Assembly: GCF_003056405.1 (NCBI RefSeq)
Contig: NZ_PYVZ01000008.1
Location: forward strand, 62,001 to 126,000
Direction: 5' to 3'
Length of the DNA stretch: 64,000 bases
DNA from: Devosia indica
GTDB taxonomy: Bacteria > Pseudomonadota > Alphaproteobacteria > Rhizobiales > Devosiaceae
Position numbers and translations under genes: made by a program. Below, piece by piece: positions 8,991-18,372 of this stretch. Within the stretch, counting starts at the first letter, position 1; each line of letters begins with the position of its first letter. The notes beneath the pieces are model-generated. The model saw only the letters and a list, made by a program, of their open reading frames with translations. It was not told the origin of the DNA and did no database searches.

Positions 8991-9379
8991 CCAGAACGCC
9001 ACCGGAAAGCCAGGATCTTTTTGCCATTGCCGAGCTCGCCCGTGAGTTCGGCATATCGACCCGCGCCATCCGCTTTTATGAGTCCAAGGGCCTGCTCTCG
9101 CCCGAACGCGTCGGGGCCACGCGCATCTTCCGAAAGCGTGACCGGGCCCGGCTGATCCTGATTCTGCGCGGTAAGCGGCTCGGCTTCACCCTGCGCGACA
9201 TATCCGACTATCTCAGCCTTTACGATGCCGACCGCACCCAGCAGGTGAACCTGTTGGCCGAGAAGGTCGACGAGCGCCTGGCCCTGCTCGAACGCCAGCG
9301 CGACGATCTCGAGACCACGATCCGCGAGTTGCGCGAGATCAAGCAACTGGCCCAGGATCGGCTGCAGAAAGCGGGCTAA
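8987..9379 (+). CDS. MerR-family transcriptional regulator, LiuR-like
   Basis: The GTG start at 8987 overlaps the fadD stop. The 130-residue protein has a MerR winged helix (AELAREFGISTRAIRFYE, residues ~13-30) with KGLLSPERVGATRIF. It also has LILRGKRLGFTLRDISDYL and LYDAD, which are hallmark segments of LiuR, the repressor of branched-chain and fatty-acid oxidation genes in many proteobacteria. A long dimerisation helix follows (about 85-128). It has no sensor cysteines, which argues against a metal role. The local operators at 7058 and 7132 fit this family. Its inducer is probably an acyl-CoA, by inference. Confidence 0.85.
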   Translation: MTRTPPESQDLFAIAELAREFGISTRAIRFYESKGLLSPERVGATRIFRKRDRARLILILRGKRLGFTLRDISDYLSLYDADRTQQVNLLAEKVDERLALLERQRDDLETTIRELREIKQLAQDRLQKAG

Positions 9380-9687
9380 CGCTCCCCGCGCCCCTTGTGG
9401 TTCCTGGTCATCAGATTTGGCTTTTTCGGCTTCACCCAGCCCTTTGGGGGCTGGCGCAAGGGGGTGTTGGAACCCAGGCCGATCTGCCCCGGCGGCGCCT
9501 GCCCGACCACGACGCGGACCGGCTCGCCGTCTGCATCGTACACTTCTGTGGCCTCGCCATACTCACCCCGGAGCCGCGCAATTTCGTCACGCAGGGCGGC
9601 CGCTGTTTCGAAATCGAAGGCCGCAGCGGCTGCGTCCATCTGCTTTTCCAGCGCCACCAGACGCTGATGATTGGTCCGTGACGACAT
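9376..9687 (-). CDS. UvrB/UvrC-motif protein
   Basis: This 103-residue protein begins with a coiled UVR-type helix (ALEKQMDAAAAAFDFETAA, then LRDEIARLR). This is the motif with which UvrB and UvrC bind each other; free-standing versions also occur. The rest is basic and proline-rich (PPKGWVKPKKPNL). It lies 3 nt downstream of the DNA ligase gene on the same strand, which suggests a DNA-repair operon. Its stop overlaps the convergent MerR stop by 3 nt. Confidence 0.72.
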   Translation of the reverse strand: MSSRTNHQRLVALEKQMDAAAAAFDFETAAALRDEIARLRGEYGEATEVYDADGEPVRVVVGQAPPGQIGLGSNTPLRQPPKGWVKPKKPNLMTRNHKGRGER

Positions 9688-9690
9688 CGC

Positions 9691-11256
9691 TCACCCCACA
9701 AATGCATCCATGTCTTCAAGTCGTGCAGCCTCACTGGCCGGCTTGTCCCAGCGTATCCGGTTGATGCGCGGAAAGCGCAGCGCCACGCCCGATTTGTGCC
9801 TTGTGCTTTTCTGCGCACTGTCGAACGCCACCTCGAACACCAGCTCCTTCTTCACTTCGCGCACCGGCCCGAAACTGCCGATCGAATTGGCCCGGATCCA
9901 GCGGTCGAGCTGTTTCAGCTCCTCATCGGTGAAACCGAAATAGGCCTTGCCGATGGGGACAATCTCATTGCCCTTCCACACTCCGAATGTGTAGTCGGAA
10001 TAGAACGAGCTCCGCTTGCCATGCCCGCGCTGGGCATACATCAGCACCGCATCGACCACATTGGGATCGCGCTTCCACTTGAACCAGAACCCCTTGGGCC
10101 GGCCCGGCACATAGGGCGCGGTCCTGAGCTTGAGCATTACCCCCTCATGGCCGTGGCTTTCCGCCCCCTGCCGCCGCAAGCTGGCAACATCCTCCCAGGC
10201 GGTGAAACCAAGCACCTCTGACAGATCCAGCCGGGCCTGCGGGTTCTGGTCGAACCATGCCTCCAGCCGCGCCCGCCGAGCTTGCCAACCCAGCGCCCTG
10301 ATGTCCTCGTCGCCATCGAACAGCATGTCATAGACCCGCACAAAGCCGGGCAGCTCGGCCATTTGCCTGGCGCTGGCCTGCTTGCGATTGAGCCGCTGCT
10401 GCAGGTCATTGAAACTGCGCGGCGCGAAATCGTGCCCGACCAGCAATTCGCCGTCCAGCACCGCCCGCCCCATGGCGGCATCGACCACATCGGGAAAGCT
10501 CGGCGCGATGTCGTCGCCCGTGCGCGAAAACAGCGATGCACCGTTGCGCCCCAGCACAAGCTGCACCCTTATCCCGTCCCATTTCCATTCGGCGGCGAAG
10601 TCGCGTGGATCAAGCTTTTCGAAATCGCTCTCCTCGATTGGCGTGGAGAGCATCAGGGGATGAAACCGCGCCGTGTGATCCACCTCCGGCCGTCCGGTCT
10701 TGCCTTCCAGCCAGGCGAACAAGGCCGCATAGGGCGGCTTGAGCCCATGCCAGACCTCTTCAATGGCCTGCAGCTCCACCCCGCTCATTTCGGCCAGTGC
10801 CGTCTTGGCCAGCCGTGCCGACACGCCAATGCGCAGCGCGCCGGTTGCCAGCTTGATCAGCGCCCAGCGCTCATGGATCGCGGCTTGCGTCAGCAGACCA
10901 CCAATCAGCTTGGGCAGCTCCGCCTTGCTGGTGGTGTTGAGCAGCTCCACCAAGGCGCTCAGCCGCGGCAACTCACCTGTCCCGTGATGCGGCCAGATCA
11001 ACGCAATGGTTTCGCCCAAATCCCCGACATAGTCATAGGAGAGCGCAAACAGCGTTTCATCCACTTCCGCCAGGACGGTTTGCTTGAGCAGGGCCGGCTT
11101 GACATTGGCAATGTCGAGTTCGCCGGTCAGCACGGCCAGCGCAAGGCCGCGATCCGGGTCCGGCACCTCGGCAAAATACTGCGCCAGGGCCGCGATTTTT
11201 CGCGTGCGCGATGGGGTGAGGGCCAGGAGTTCGAGCAATTCTGCAAAACGCTTCAT
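9691..11256 (-). CDS. ATP-dependent DNA ligase ('cisplatin damage response' family)
   Basis: This ligase seals nicked DNA through a lysyl-AMP intermediate. Residues ~1-190 form an N-terminal DNA-binding helical domain. The nucleotidyltransferase motif I is KWDGIR with catalytic Lys225. Later motifs include LDGELLV, HEGVMLK and the OB-fold region FGVWKGNEIVP. At 521 residues it matches the bacterial ligase that pairs with an MBL exonuclease. Its ATG overlaps the exonuclease stop (ATGA). It has no LigD polymerase domain. A role in repairing crosslinks or adducts is known for the family, not shown here. Confidence 0.92.
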   Translation of the reverse strand: MKRFAELLELLALTPSRTRKIAALAQYFAEVPDPDRGLALAVLTGELDIANVKPALLKQTVLAEVDETLFALSYDYVGDLGETIALIWPHHGTGELPRLSALVELLNTTSKAELPKLIGGLLTQAAIHERWALIKLATGALRIGVSARLAKTALAEMSGVELQAIEEVWHGLKPPYAALFAWLEGKTGRPEVDHTARFHPLMLSTPIEESDFEKLDPRDFAAEWKWDGIRVQLVLGRNGASLFSRTGDDIAPSFPDVVDAAMGRAVLDGELLVGHDFAPRSFNDLQQRLNRKQASARQMAELPGFVRVYDMLFDGDEDIRALGWQARRARLEAWFDQNPQARLDLSEVLGFTAWEDVASLRRQGAESHGHEGVMLKLRTAPYVPGRPKGFWFKWKRDPNVVDAVLMYAQRGHGKRSSFYSDYTFGVWKGNEIVPIGKAYFGFTDEELKQLDRWIRANSIGSFGPVREVKKELVFEVAFDSAQKSTRHKSGVALRFPRINRIRWDKPASEAARLEDMDAFVG

Positions 11257-12254
11257 GCGCCGCCCTCCCCGCCATCATCATCCAGCCCCGGCAGGGCCAG
11301 CGGTTCGGCCACAAGCCCCTGCTGCTGACACCAATAGACCAGCGCATCCTCGCGCCCATGTGTCACCCAGACCGTGCCCGCACCGCTTTCCAGGATCGAA
11401 CTGTTGAGTTCGCCCCAGTCGCAATGATCCGAAATCACCAGCGGCAGTTCCACCAGGGCCTGGCGCGCCCGCTGCTTGATGCTCATCCAGCCCGAAGCCT
11501 GGCAGACCACCGGATCGGGGAAGCGCCGGCTCCAGCGGTCGCGGATGGCTGAGGGTGGCGCGACAACGATCTGCCCGGCCATGGCAGATTTGGGCATGCC
11601 GGTCGCGGGCAGCAGTTCGCCCAGGGGCACGCCGAGGTCCTCATAGAGCGCGCACAGCTCGATCATCGCGCCATGGAGATAAATCGGCCGGTCCCAGCCC
11701 GCATCGCGCAACAGCGCAATGACCCGCTGTGCCTTGCCCAGCGCATAGCACCCCACCAGATGGCAGCGCTCGGGCTGATCGGCCACAGATTTCAGCAGGC
11801 GCGCAATTTCGTCCTGCGGCGCGGGATGCTGGAAGACCGGCAGGCCAAAGGTGGCTTCAGTGACCAACAGGTCGCAATCGACCGCCTCATAAGGTTCGGC
11901 CGTGCGGTCCGGCAGACGCTTGTAGTCGCCGGTGACCAATGCGCGCTGTCCCTCGGCTTCGACAAGCACTTGCGCCGAACCCAGGATATGCCCGGCGGGA
12001 TGCAGGCTCACCTGGGCTCCGTCGATGGTCAGCATTTCACCAAAGCGCAGCGGCTCGAACCGACCGGCGCAATCGTCGCCATAGCGCACCTGCATGATGG
12101 CGATGGTTTCCGGCGTCGCCAGCACCGCCCCATGGCCCGACCGGGCATGGTCGGCATGGCCATGGGTGATGATGGCGCGCGGCTTCGGTTCGCCAGGATC
12201 AATCCAGGCGTCGATGGCGGGGACGTAAAGGTTGCGGTCGAGGATGAAGCTCAT
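11253..12254 (-). CDS. Ligase-associated DNA exonuclease, metallo-beta-lactamase fold
   Basis: The zinc motif HGHADH sits at residues 31-36. The downstream metal ligands are in HPAGHILGSAQ, VTGDYKR and the C-terminal ISDHCDW and VTHGRE segments, the beta-CASP/SNM1-like arrangement. Proteins of this type are encoded beside the ligase family just downstream and process 3' DNA ends. The ligase follows with a 4-nt overlap. The Lhr-type helicase and phosphoesterase that complete the four-gene set in many bacteria are not next to it. Confidence 0.9.
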   Translation of the reverse strand: MSFILDRNLYVPAIDAWIDPGEPKPRAIITHGHADHARSGHGAVLATPETIAIMQVRYGDDCAGRFEPLRFGEMLTIDGAQVSLHPAGHILGSAQVLVEAEGQRALVTGDYKRLPDRTAEPYEAVDCDLLVTEATFGLPVFQHPAPQDEIARLLKSVADQPERCHLVGCYALGKAQRVIALLRDAGWDRPIYLHGAMIELCALYEDLGVPLGELLPATGMPKSAMAGQIVVAPPSAIRDRWSRRFPDPVVCQASGWMSIKQRARQALVELPLVISDHCDWGELNSSILESGAGTVWVTHGREDALVYWCQQQGLVAEPLALPGLDDDGGEGGA

Positions 12255-12414
12255 GGTTCTACCAAAACGCAGCGATGCGAGACCCGGTTCACGCTTTCAC
12301 CGCCGCTTTTGCGCCCTGCCAGCGCCAGTCGGTGTCAGCATGGCGCCGGCCCGCGATCCGCCCTTGCCTTATCAATCGCATTGTTCCAGACCGGATGAAA
12401 ACGAGGAGCCCGCC

Positions 12415-13422
12415 ATGCGCAAGACGACCCACGCCCCCGGCACCATCCATCGCCTGACCATCCAGAGCAAGGCGCTGGCCAATAACCGCCTCGGCGATGA
12501 CACGACGCGCATTGTCGATGTCTATGTGCCTGCCGGCCACGACGGCAAGGATCTGCCGCTGCTGGTCGATCTTGTCGGCTATATGGCCGGCGGTCCGGCC
12601 CACACGGCCTGGAAGGCCTTCACCGAAAATGTGCCCGAACGCCTTGATCGCCTGATCGGCGAAGGCAAGATGGCGCCCGTGGTGGTCGCCTTCCCCGATT
12701 GCTTCACCCGGCTGGGCGGAAATCAATATGTGAACAGCCCCGTCATGGGCAACTGGGAGGATTTCCTGATCGAGGAGATGCTGCCGACCGTCGAGAAGAA
12801 GTTTGCCTGCGGCGGCACCGGCCGGCGCGGGGTGTTCGGCAAGTCATCGGGCGGGTTTGGCAGCCTCGTCCACGCCATGCGCCACCCGGATGTATGGGCC
12901 GCCGCCGCCAGCCACTCCGGCGATGCCGGGTTTGAGCATCTCTACCTTGCCGGCTTCCCTGACGTCCTGATGGCCCTGGCCAAGAAAGACAATTCAATCG
13001 AAGCTTGGATGAAGGCCTTTGAAGCCAAGCCCAAGCTCGATAGCAAGGACACCATGACGCTGATGTTCCTCTGCCAGGCCGCAAGCTTCGACCCCGATCC
13101 CGAGGCCTTTCTGGGCCTGAGGCTGCCGGTGACGCTCGACACCTGCGAGATCATCCCCGAGCGCTGGGAAAACTGGCTCGCCTGGGACCCGGCCCTGATG
13201 GTCAAGTCGCACGCCGATTCCATCGGCAAGCTCAAGGGCTTTTTCCTCGATTGCGGCACCGAGGACCAATACGCGATCCTTTACGGCACCCGACGCATTC
13301 ATAAAGCGCTGGAGCAGCACGGCATCGCCCATCGCTACGAAGAATTCCCGGACAACCATTCCGGCATTGATTACCGCATGGATGTCAGCCTGCCCTATCT
13401 GGCGGAAGTGTTGAGCCAGTAG
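12415..13422 (+). CDS. Putative esterase, alpha/beta hydrolase fold (esterase D-like)
   Basis: The ATG at 12415 follows ACGAGGAG. The nucleophile elbow GKSSGG places the catalytic serine at residue 144. The histidine is probably in FPDNHSGIDY near residue 316. The order VYVPAGHDGKDLPLLVDLVG, then VAFPDCFTRLGGNQY, matches the 'putative esterase' family that includes enterochelin and feruloyl esterases. There is no signal peptide, so it is cytosolic. The substrate cannot be read from the sequence. It stands alone, between the divergent exonuclease gene and a convergent protease. Confidence 0.8.
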   Translation: MRKTTHAPGTIHRLTIQSKALANNRLGDDTTRIVDVYVPAGHDGKDLPLLVDLVGYMAGGPAHTAWKAFTENVPERLDRLIGEGKMAPVVVAFPDCFTRLGGNQYVNSPVMGNWEDFLIEEMLPTVEKKFACGGTGRRGVFGKSSGGFGSLVHAMRHPDVWAAAASHSGDAGFEHLYLAGFPDVLMALAKKDNSIEAWMKAFEAKPKLDSKDTMTLMFLCQAASFDPDPEAFLGLRLPVTLDTCEIIPERWENWLAWDPALMVKSHADSIGKLKGFFLDCGTEDQYAILYGTRRIHKALEQHGIAHRYEEFPDNHSGIDYRMDVSLPYLAEVLSQ

Positions 13423-13432
13423 GTCAACCCTT

Positions 13433-13570
13433 CTTCCCTCTCCCCTGGTGGGAGAGGGTGGATCTGCCGCAGACCGAGACAGGTGAGGGGTCTCGGCGCT
13501 TTTGCCGAACTCGGAAACGGGTCCCCCTCATCCGCCCTTCGGGCACCTTCTCCCACAAGGGGAGAAGGAT
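13433..13570. repeat. Palindromic intergenic repeat between convergent genes
   Basis: Two GC-rich hairpins, at about 13437-13459 (CCCTCTCCC/GGGAGAGGG) and 13544-13567 (CCTTCTCCC/GGGAGAAGG), flank a spacer that itself contains inverted segments. It belongs to the same class as the repeats at 4271, 49457 and 53431. Lying between two converging genes, it can act as a terminator for both. Confidence 0.7.
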
Positions 13571-13573
13571 ACT

Positions 13574-16480
13574 TCACACCACCTTGCTGACCGCGAGCAA
13601 CCCGGGCTGCTTTTCATTGGCGGTGGTGATCGCCGCCTCACCGCCCAGAACCACCACATGGCCCTTCTCGGCCACCAGGTCGATCGCATCGGCCAGGGCC
13701 AGGAAATCGGCCCGGCTGGTGCCAAGGATTTCATCACGCCGCTGCTGGCGAATGTCGTCAGTGGTGCCGTTGAGTAGGCGCCACATGGCCGAATAGCCCT
13801 TTGCATCGGGGAATTCGGGGCGATCAAGATCGCCGACCACACCAATCACCGAGCGCACCAGGTCGGCCTCGCCAATCTCGGCCCGCAGGGCCCTCGCCGC
13901 CCCGTCATAGACCTCAAGGGTCTTGAGCAGATTTGGGTCCCGATAGGAGAGGAAGGCGAAATTGCCCGAAGACAGATCGAACCGGCTCGATCCGCCATAA
14001 GCACCGCCCTGCACGCGCACCTTGTCCCAGAGATAGGTGGTGTTGAGCAGCCGGAGCGCCACCGAAGCGGCCGCCGAAAGCTCGACCCCGAGCGCCTTGA
14101 GATTGGCGCCCTTGCCCACGTAATTGACCTGCGCCGGGATCACCAGGCCCTCATTCTTTGGCGCGAAGGCGTACCCCCAATCCGCATTGGCCAGCATAGC
14201 CTCGGGCAGGCCGCCAACAAAGCTCTCAAGCGCGCCTTTGGCGCCGTCCCAGAGCTCGCCATCGGCAGTCAGATTGATGATCATGCGACCGCGATTGAAC
14301 AGCTTGTCGCGGATGGCAAAGAGCTGGCCTGCAACGCTCTCCCAATCGCTGTCGATGCGCTTGACCAGCCCCTTGAGGAAATCGAGATAGCTGACCCCGC
14401 TCATCTGTTCGGCGATCCAGCCCGCTTCGGTCAGGCCCGCCTTGATGCGGGTGTCGACAATGGCATTGCCGCTCGGCACCAGCCGCGCCTCAAAGCCGGC
14501 CTTTTCTTCCAGCGCCATCTGCTTGAAGCGCGCCTTGTTGGAGAGGTCAGCGTCAAGCAGCACATCGCCCATAATGTCGAGCATGCCCGCGAACTTGTCC
14601 GCCACGGCCTTGCCCGAAAGGAAGAACCAGGCGGCCGTGCCCGAGCCGTCCTGCATGCTGGCAAGACCACGATGCTGAGAGATGCCGCCCGTGGTGCGGC
14701 CTATCCGCTGGGTCAGCGAGACGAAATCTTCCTTGCTGGTGCCGGTCTGCAGCAGAGCCCGGCCAAACAGGGGCAGATAGGGCAGATCGGCCTTGTCGAG
14801 CACATGCAGGTCAAACCCAAGATCAAGATACAAAATCCCCAGCGTCGGCAGGTCATGATAAAGCGTGCGCACGCCGGCTATGGCACTCTCCGCGGTCGGT
14901 ACCGTGCGGATCTCGCGGTCCAGATCATCCAGCGTCAGCGTCGGGATCCTGGCCAGATCCTCCGGCTTGTCGACGCTTTCCTGCAGCGCCCGCAAACGCT
15001 CGGTGCGCTCCATGACCTCGGCCAGTTCACTCTGGCTCAGGCCGGCCCGTACGGCGGCCAGCCTGTCGGCTTCGGCCTTGGCCTCGCGCGCACCCTGCTC
15101 GGGATCGGCCTCGATCCTTGAGGTCAGGCGATGCGGATTGTCGAGGAACAGCCGCCGGATTTCTTTTTCGAAATGCCCGTTGGCCGCCTTCTCCTTGAGG
15201 GTGGACAGGGCATCCTCATAGACCAGCGGTGAAAGCGGATCGCCACCATGCAGCCAGCCGCCCAAGGCGGTGAACATATAGGTCATGCCGCGCGGATAGG
15301 AGCCGGTGTTCTGCTCGCGCAGATTGAACTCGAAGGTATTGATCGCCGCTTCGCGCTGGTCGGCCGAAAAGCCGGATTCGGCCAGCTCCGCCAGCGTTTC
15401 GAGCACCAGTTTTTCGACCTTCCCGGCGTCAGCCGGATCGATCCCCTTGAGCCCGAACCCGCCCATGGGCTGGCGCAGGTAGGAGGAAATGCCGCCCCCG
15501 ATCATGCCCTCGCCCAGTCCGCTCTCATTGAGCTTTTTGCGCAGCGGCGCCGCCGAATTGCCCGCCAGCAGATAGCTCAGCATGCCGTGGCTCAGCGTTT
15601 CTTCCCGGCTCTCGGGCGGATCGAGCATCCAGCTGACCGAAACCATGCCGTCGCGGCGCTTGTCCGGATCGATGGAGCCGGCATAGGTGCCCGACACCTG
15701 ACGCGGCGCATTCCAGCGCGGCTGCAGCTTCACCTCGGCATCCACCTCGAGCTTGTCGAACTGGCTGAAATACTCATCCAGAATTTCCAGCCGCCTCTCC
15801 GGCGCGTCATCACCCGAAAACACCACCCGCGCATTGGAGGGGTGGTAATAGGTCTGGTGAAAGCGCTTGAACTGCTCATAGGTCAATTCGGGAATGACCC
15901 GGGGGTCGCCGCCCGAGCTCTTGCCATAGGTAGTGTCGGGATAAAGCGCGGTCTGGGTCTGGGTGTGCATCACCGAATCCGGGGAGGAATAGACCCCCTT
16001 CATCTCGTTGAAGACCACGCCCTTATAGACCAGCGGCGCTTCGAGATCGTCGAGTTCGTAGTGCCAGCCTTCCTGTTCGAAGGTGTCCTCGGAAATCAGC
16101 GGGAACAACACTGCATCCAGATAAACATCGACCAGATTGTAGAAATCCTTGAGGTTCTGGCTGGCCACCGGATAGGCGGTCTTGTCCGGAAAGGTCATGG
16201 CGTTGAGGAAGGTGTGCATGCTGCCCTTGAGCAGCTCGACGAACGGCTTCTTGACCGGATATTTGCGCGACCCGCACAGCACCGAGTGCTCCAGGATATG
16301 CGCAATGCCGGTCGAATCCTCCGGCGGCGTCTTGAAGGTGATGCCGAAAACCTTGTTCTCGTCCTCGTTGACGAGGCTAAGCACCTCTGCCCCGGTCTTC
16401 TTGTGCCGATAGAGTTTTGCCTGGGATTTGATCTCGGCAATGGTCTCGTCACGGACAAGCACGAAGGCGGGATGGGACAT
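13574..16480 (-). CDS. M16C-family zinc metalloprotease (presequence-protease type)
   Basis: The inverted zinc motif HILEH is at residues 61-65, followed by SVLCGSRKYPVKKPFVELLKG and the conserved MTFPDKTAYPVAS. These are diagnostic of the PreP/Cym1 branch of insulinase-like proteases. At 968 residues it carries the two fused M16 halves that form a closed peptide-degrading chamber. The start at 16480 has only a weak AAGAAG site. No signal peptide is visible, so it probably degrades peptides in the cytoplasm. It is monocistronic. Confidence 0.9.
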   Translation of the reverse strand: MSHPAFVLVRDETIAEIKSQAKLYRHKKTGAEVLSLVNEDENKVFGITFKTPPEDSTGIAHILEHSVLCGSRKYPVKKPFVELLKGSMHTFLNAMTFPDKTAYPVASQNLKDFYNLVDVYLDAVLFPLISEDTFEQEGWHYELDDLEAPLVYKGVVFNEMKGVYSSPDSVMHTQTQTALYPDTTYGKSSGGDPRVIPELTYEQFKRFHQTYYHPSNARVVFSGDDAPERRLEILDEYFSQFDKLEVDAEVKLQPRWNAPRQVSGTYAGSIDPDKRRDGMVSVSWMLDPPESREETLSHGMLSYLLAGNSAAPLRKKLNESGLGEGMIGGGISSYLRQPMGGFGLKGIDPADAGKVEKLVLETLAELAESGFSADQREAAINTFEFNLREQNTGSYPRGMTYMFTALGGWLHGGDPLSPLVYEDALSTLKEKAANGHFEKEIRRLFLDNPHRLTSRIEADPEQGAREAKAEADRLAAVRAGLSQSELAEVMERTERLRALQESVDKPEDLARIPTLTLDDLDREIRTVPTAESAIAGVRTLYHDLPTLGILYLDLGFDLHVLDKADLPYLPLFGRALLQTGTSKEDFVSLTQRIGRTTGGISQHRGLASMQDGSGTAAWFFLSGKAVADKFAGMLDIMGDVLLDADLSNKARFKQMALEEKAGFEARLVPSGNAIVDTRIKAGLTEAGWIAEQMSGVSYLDFLKGLVKRIDSDWESVAGQLFAIRDKLFNRGRMIINLTADGELWDGAKGALESFVGGLPEAMLANADWGYAFAPKNEGLVIPAQVNYVGKGANLKALGVELSAAASVALRLLNTTYLWDKVRVQGGAYGGSSRFDLSSGNFAFLSYRDPNLLKTLEVYDGAARALRAEIGEADLVRSVIGVVGDLDRPEFPDAKGYSAMWRLLNGTTDDIRQQRRDEILGTSRADFLALADAIDLVAEKGHVVVLGGEAAITTANEKQPGLLAVSKVV

Positions 16481-16547
16481 CAGGCTACTCTTCTTGAAAT
16501 TCTGTTTGGCTCTAACCTAGGTGCGCAGCAGTCGGTTCGCTAGGGCT

Positions 16548-16588
16548 TCTCACCTTAGTTTGCTCCAGCGAGGCAAACTAAGGTGAGA
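16548..16588. terminator. Perfect 16-bp inverted repeat downstream of the aldo/keto reductase gene
   Basis: The arms at 16548-16563 (TCTCACCTTAGTTTGC) and 16573-16588 are exact reverse complements with a 9-nt loop. It lies 40 nt after the stop of the leftward aldo/keto reductase gene and 68 nt before the protease start. It lacks a U-tract, so it is a stem that may end or stabilise the transcript rather than a textbook intrinsic terminator. Confidence 0.5.
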
Positions 16589-16627
16589 CGGCCAATAGAG
16601 CTGCGCTCGAACGGCTGGAAACGCTGA

Positions 16628-17602
16628 TTACACCCCGCCACGGATCTCCGGCTTGACCTCATCGCGATACCATTCGCCGAGCTGTTTGAGCAGCGCCGGG
16701 AACAGGCTCTTGCGTTCGCTCGCGGCGACATTGTCGGCGATCTGCTCGGGCTTGGAAACGCCGGCAATCACTGTCGAGACCTGCGGGTGATCGAGAATCC
16801 AGCGCAAAGCGAACTGGCTCAGCGGCACGCCTTCGGGGGCAAAGCCCTTGAGCGTCTGCACCAGTTCGACGCCGCGCTCAAAGGGGATGCCCGAGAAGGT
16901 TTCGCCCACCGAAAAGGCCGCGCCGTCGCGGTTATAGCTGCGGTGATCGCTGGCCTCGAACTGGGTGTTCTTGTCATATTTGCCGCTCAGCAACCCGCTG
17001 GCCAAAGGCAGGCGCACGATGATGCCGACGTCTTTTTCGGCGGCCTTGGGCAGAAGCTCCTCAGCCGCGTCCTGGCGGAACAGGTTGAAAATGATCTGCA
17101 GCGTGGCGCAACCGGGCTGGTCCAGGCAGATCAGGCCTTCCTCGATGGTCTCAACGCTCGCCCCCCAATGGCGCACCAGCCCTTCGGCCTTGAGCTCGTC
17201 CATCCAGCCAAAGATAGCGCCATCGCGCAGCACCTCGGTCGGCACGCAGTGCAACTGCGCCAGATCGAGCGTGTCGACGCCCAGACGCTTGGCAGAACCG
17301 ACAAGGCTTTCGCGTATGGCCTGCTTGGAATAGCCATCGGGATAAAGGCCCGCCCCGCGACCCAGCTTGGTGGCGATGGTGACATTGGGGCCCTTGGCAT
17401 GCGCGCCGATGCGGCTTTCGCTTAGCCCCCCGCCATAGACATCGGCTGTATCCCAGAAGCTGATCCCGGCATTAAGGGCATGGGTCAGGATCGCGTCGGC
17501 GGTTTCATCGCCCACCGGCCCGAAATCGCCGCCGAGCTGCCAGCACCCCAGGCCAATCTCGCTGACCTCATAACCCGTCTTGCCCAGCCGCCGCGTTTTC
17601 AT
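16628..17602 (-). CDS. Aldo/keto reductase
   Basis: The ATG at 17602 has GGGAGA upstream and begins MKTRRLGKTGYEVSEIGLG, the standard family start. The catalytic tetrad is covered by WDTADVYGGG (Asp, Tyr), TKLGRG (Lys) and LAQLHCVP (His). The C-terminal NADPH segment includes VIAGVSKPEQIADN. The 324 residues fit the YhdN/general stress type. It is on the same strand as the GntR gene and may belong to the same sugar-handling locus as the Gfo/Idh protein. The substrate is unknown. Confidence 0.88.
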   Translation of the reverse strand: MKTRRLGKTGYEVSEIGLGCWQLGGDFGPVGDETADAILTHALNAGISFWDTADVYGGGLSESRIGAHAKGPNVTIATKLGRGAGLYPDGYSKQAIRESLVGSAKRLGVDTLDLAQLHCVPTEVLRDGAIFGWMDELKAEGLVRHWGASVETIEEGLICLDQPGCATLQIIFNLFRQDAAEELLPKAAEKDVGIIVRLPLASGLLSGKYDKNTQFEASDHRSYNRDGAAFSVGETFSGIPFERGVELVQTLKGFAPEGVPLSQFALRWILDHPQVSTVIAGVSKPEQIADNVAASERKSLFPALLKQLGEWYRDEVKPEIRGGV

Positions 17603-17706
17603 GCGCTTGTCTCCCGATAAAGTCACCTGCCGGGCAACCTATTGGCGCGCCCGGTCAAGAACAAGGGCGCCGCAGCGCCCCGGTTCCAACAATCCTGCAC
17701 ACAGGG

Positions 17707-18372
17707 CTATTCGAAATAATCGGGAAAGTCCTCGATAGTCTGGCTGAGCAGCACTTCGGCCCGGGCCAGATGCGCCCGCATGGCCGCTTCCGCTGCCACC
17801 ACATCGCCCGTGCTGACGGCCTTTGCGATCTGCTTGTGTTCAGCAATGGCGCGCTGGCTCGATGACACGCCCAGGGTCAGATACCGCACCCGGTCGAGCT
17901 GCATCTTGTGATCGTCGATCAACTGCCACGCATATTCCACACCCGCCAGCCGGGCGAGGGTGCGGTGAAACAATTCGTCCAACTTATGGAAGCGGCGGCT
18001 GTCATGGGCCGATGAAGCCGCTTCCTGATCGGCAATCAGATCGTCCAGGATCTGGCCGGTTTCCGGCTTGGGATCGGTCGCCACCCGGCGGATGATCTCA
18101 ACCTCAATGCTCTCGCGGATGAACCGGCTCTGTCGCACCCCATCGGGCGAAATTTTCTTGACCACGGTGGCACGCTTGGGACGGATCAGCAGCAGCCCCT
18201 GCTGGGCCAGACGAATAAAGGCTTCACGCACCGGCTGTCGCGACACGCCATAGCGGGCCGCGATATCGCTCTCAGAAATCACGTCGCCGGGCTTGAGCAC
18301 CATGCTGACGATGTCGTCGCGCAAGGCGCCGACGACGCGAAATGCGATGGTTCCTTCGAGCGTCTCGCCCAC
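17707..18372 (-). CDS. GntR-family regulator with FCD ligand domain
   Basis: The winged helix spans VVGALRDDIVSMVLKPGD to SESDIAARYGVSRQPVREAF (residues ~10-60 of the chosen start). An all-helical FCD domain follows with the usual metal-binding histidines (FHKLDELFHRTLARLAG, AIAEHKQI). I chose the GTG at 18372 because GGAGG precedes it. A longer form from the GTG at 18456 is possible. Still longer frames would overlap the divergent gene start. It is divergent from the Gfo/Idh dehydrogenase and probably controls it and itself in response to a sugar acid. Confidence 0.85.
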   Translation of the reverse strand: MGETLEGTIAFRVVGALRDDIVSMVLKPGDVISESDIAARYGVSRQPVREAFIRLAQQGLLLIRPKRATVVKKISPDGVRQSRFIRESIEVEIIRRVATDPKPETGQILDDLIADQEAASSAHDSRRFHKLDELFHRTLARLAGVEYAWQLIDDHKMQLDRVRYLTLGVSSSQRAIAEHKQIAKAVSTGDVVAAEAAMRAHLARAEVLLSQTIEDFPDYFE

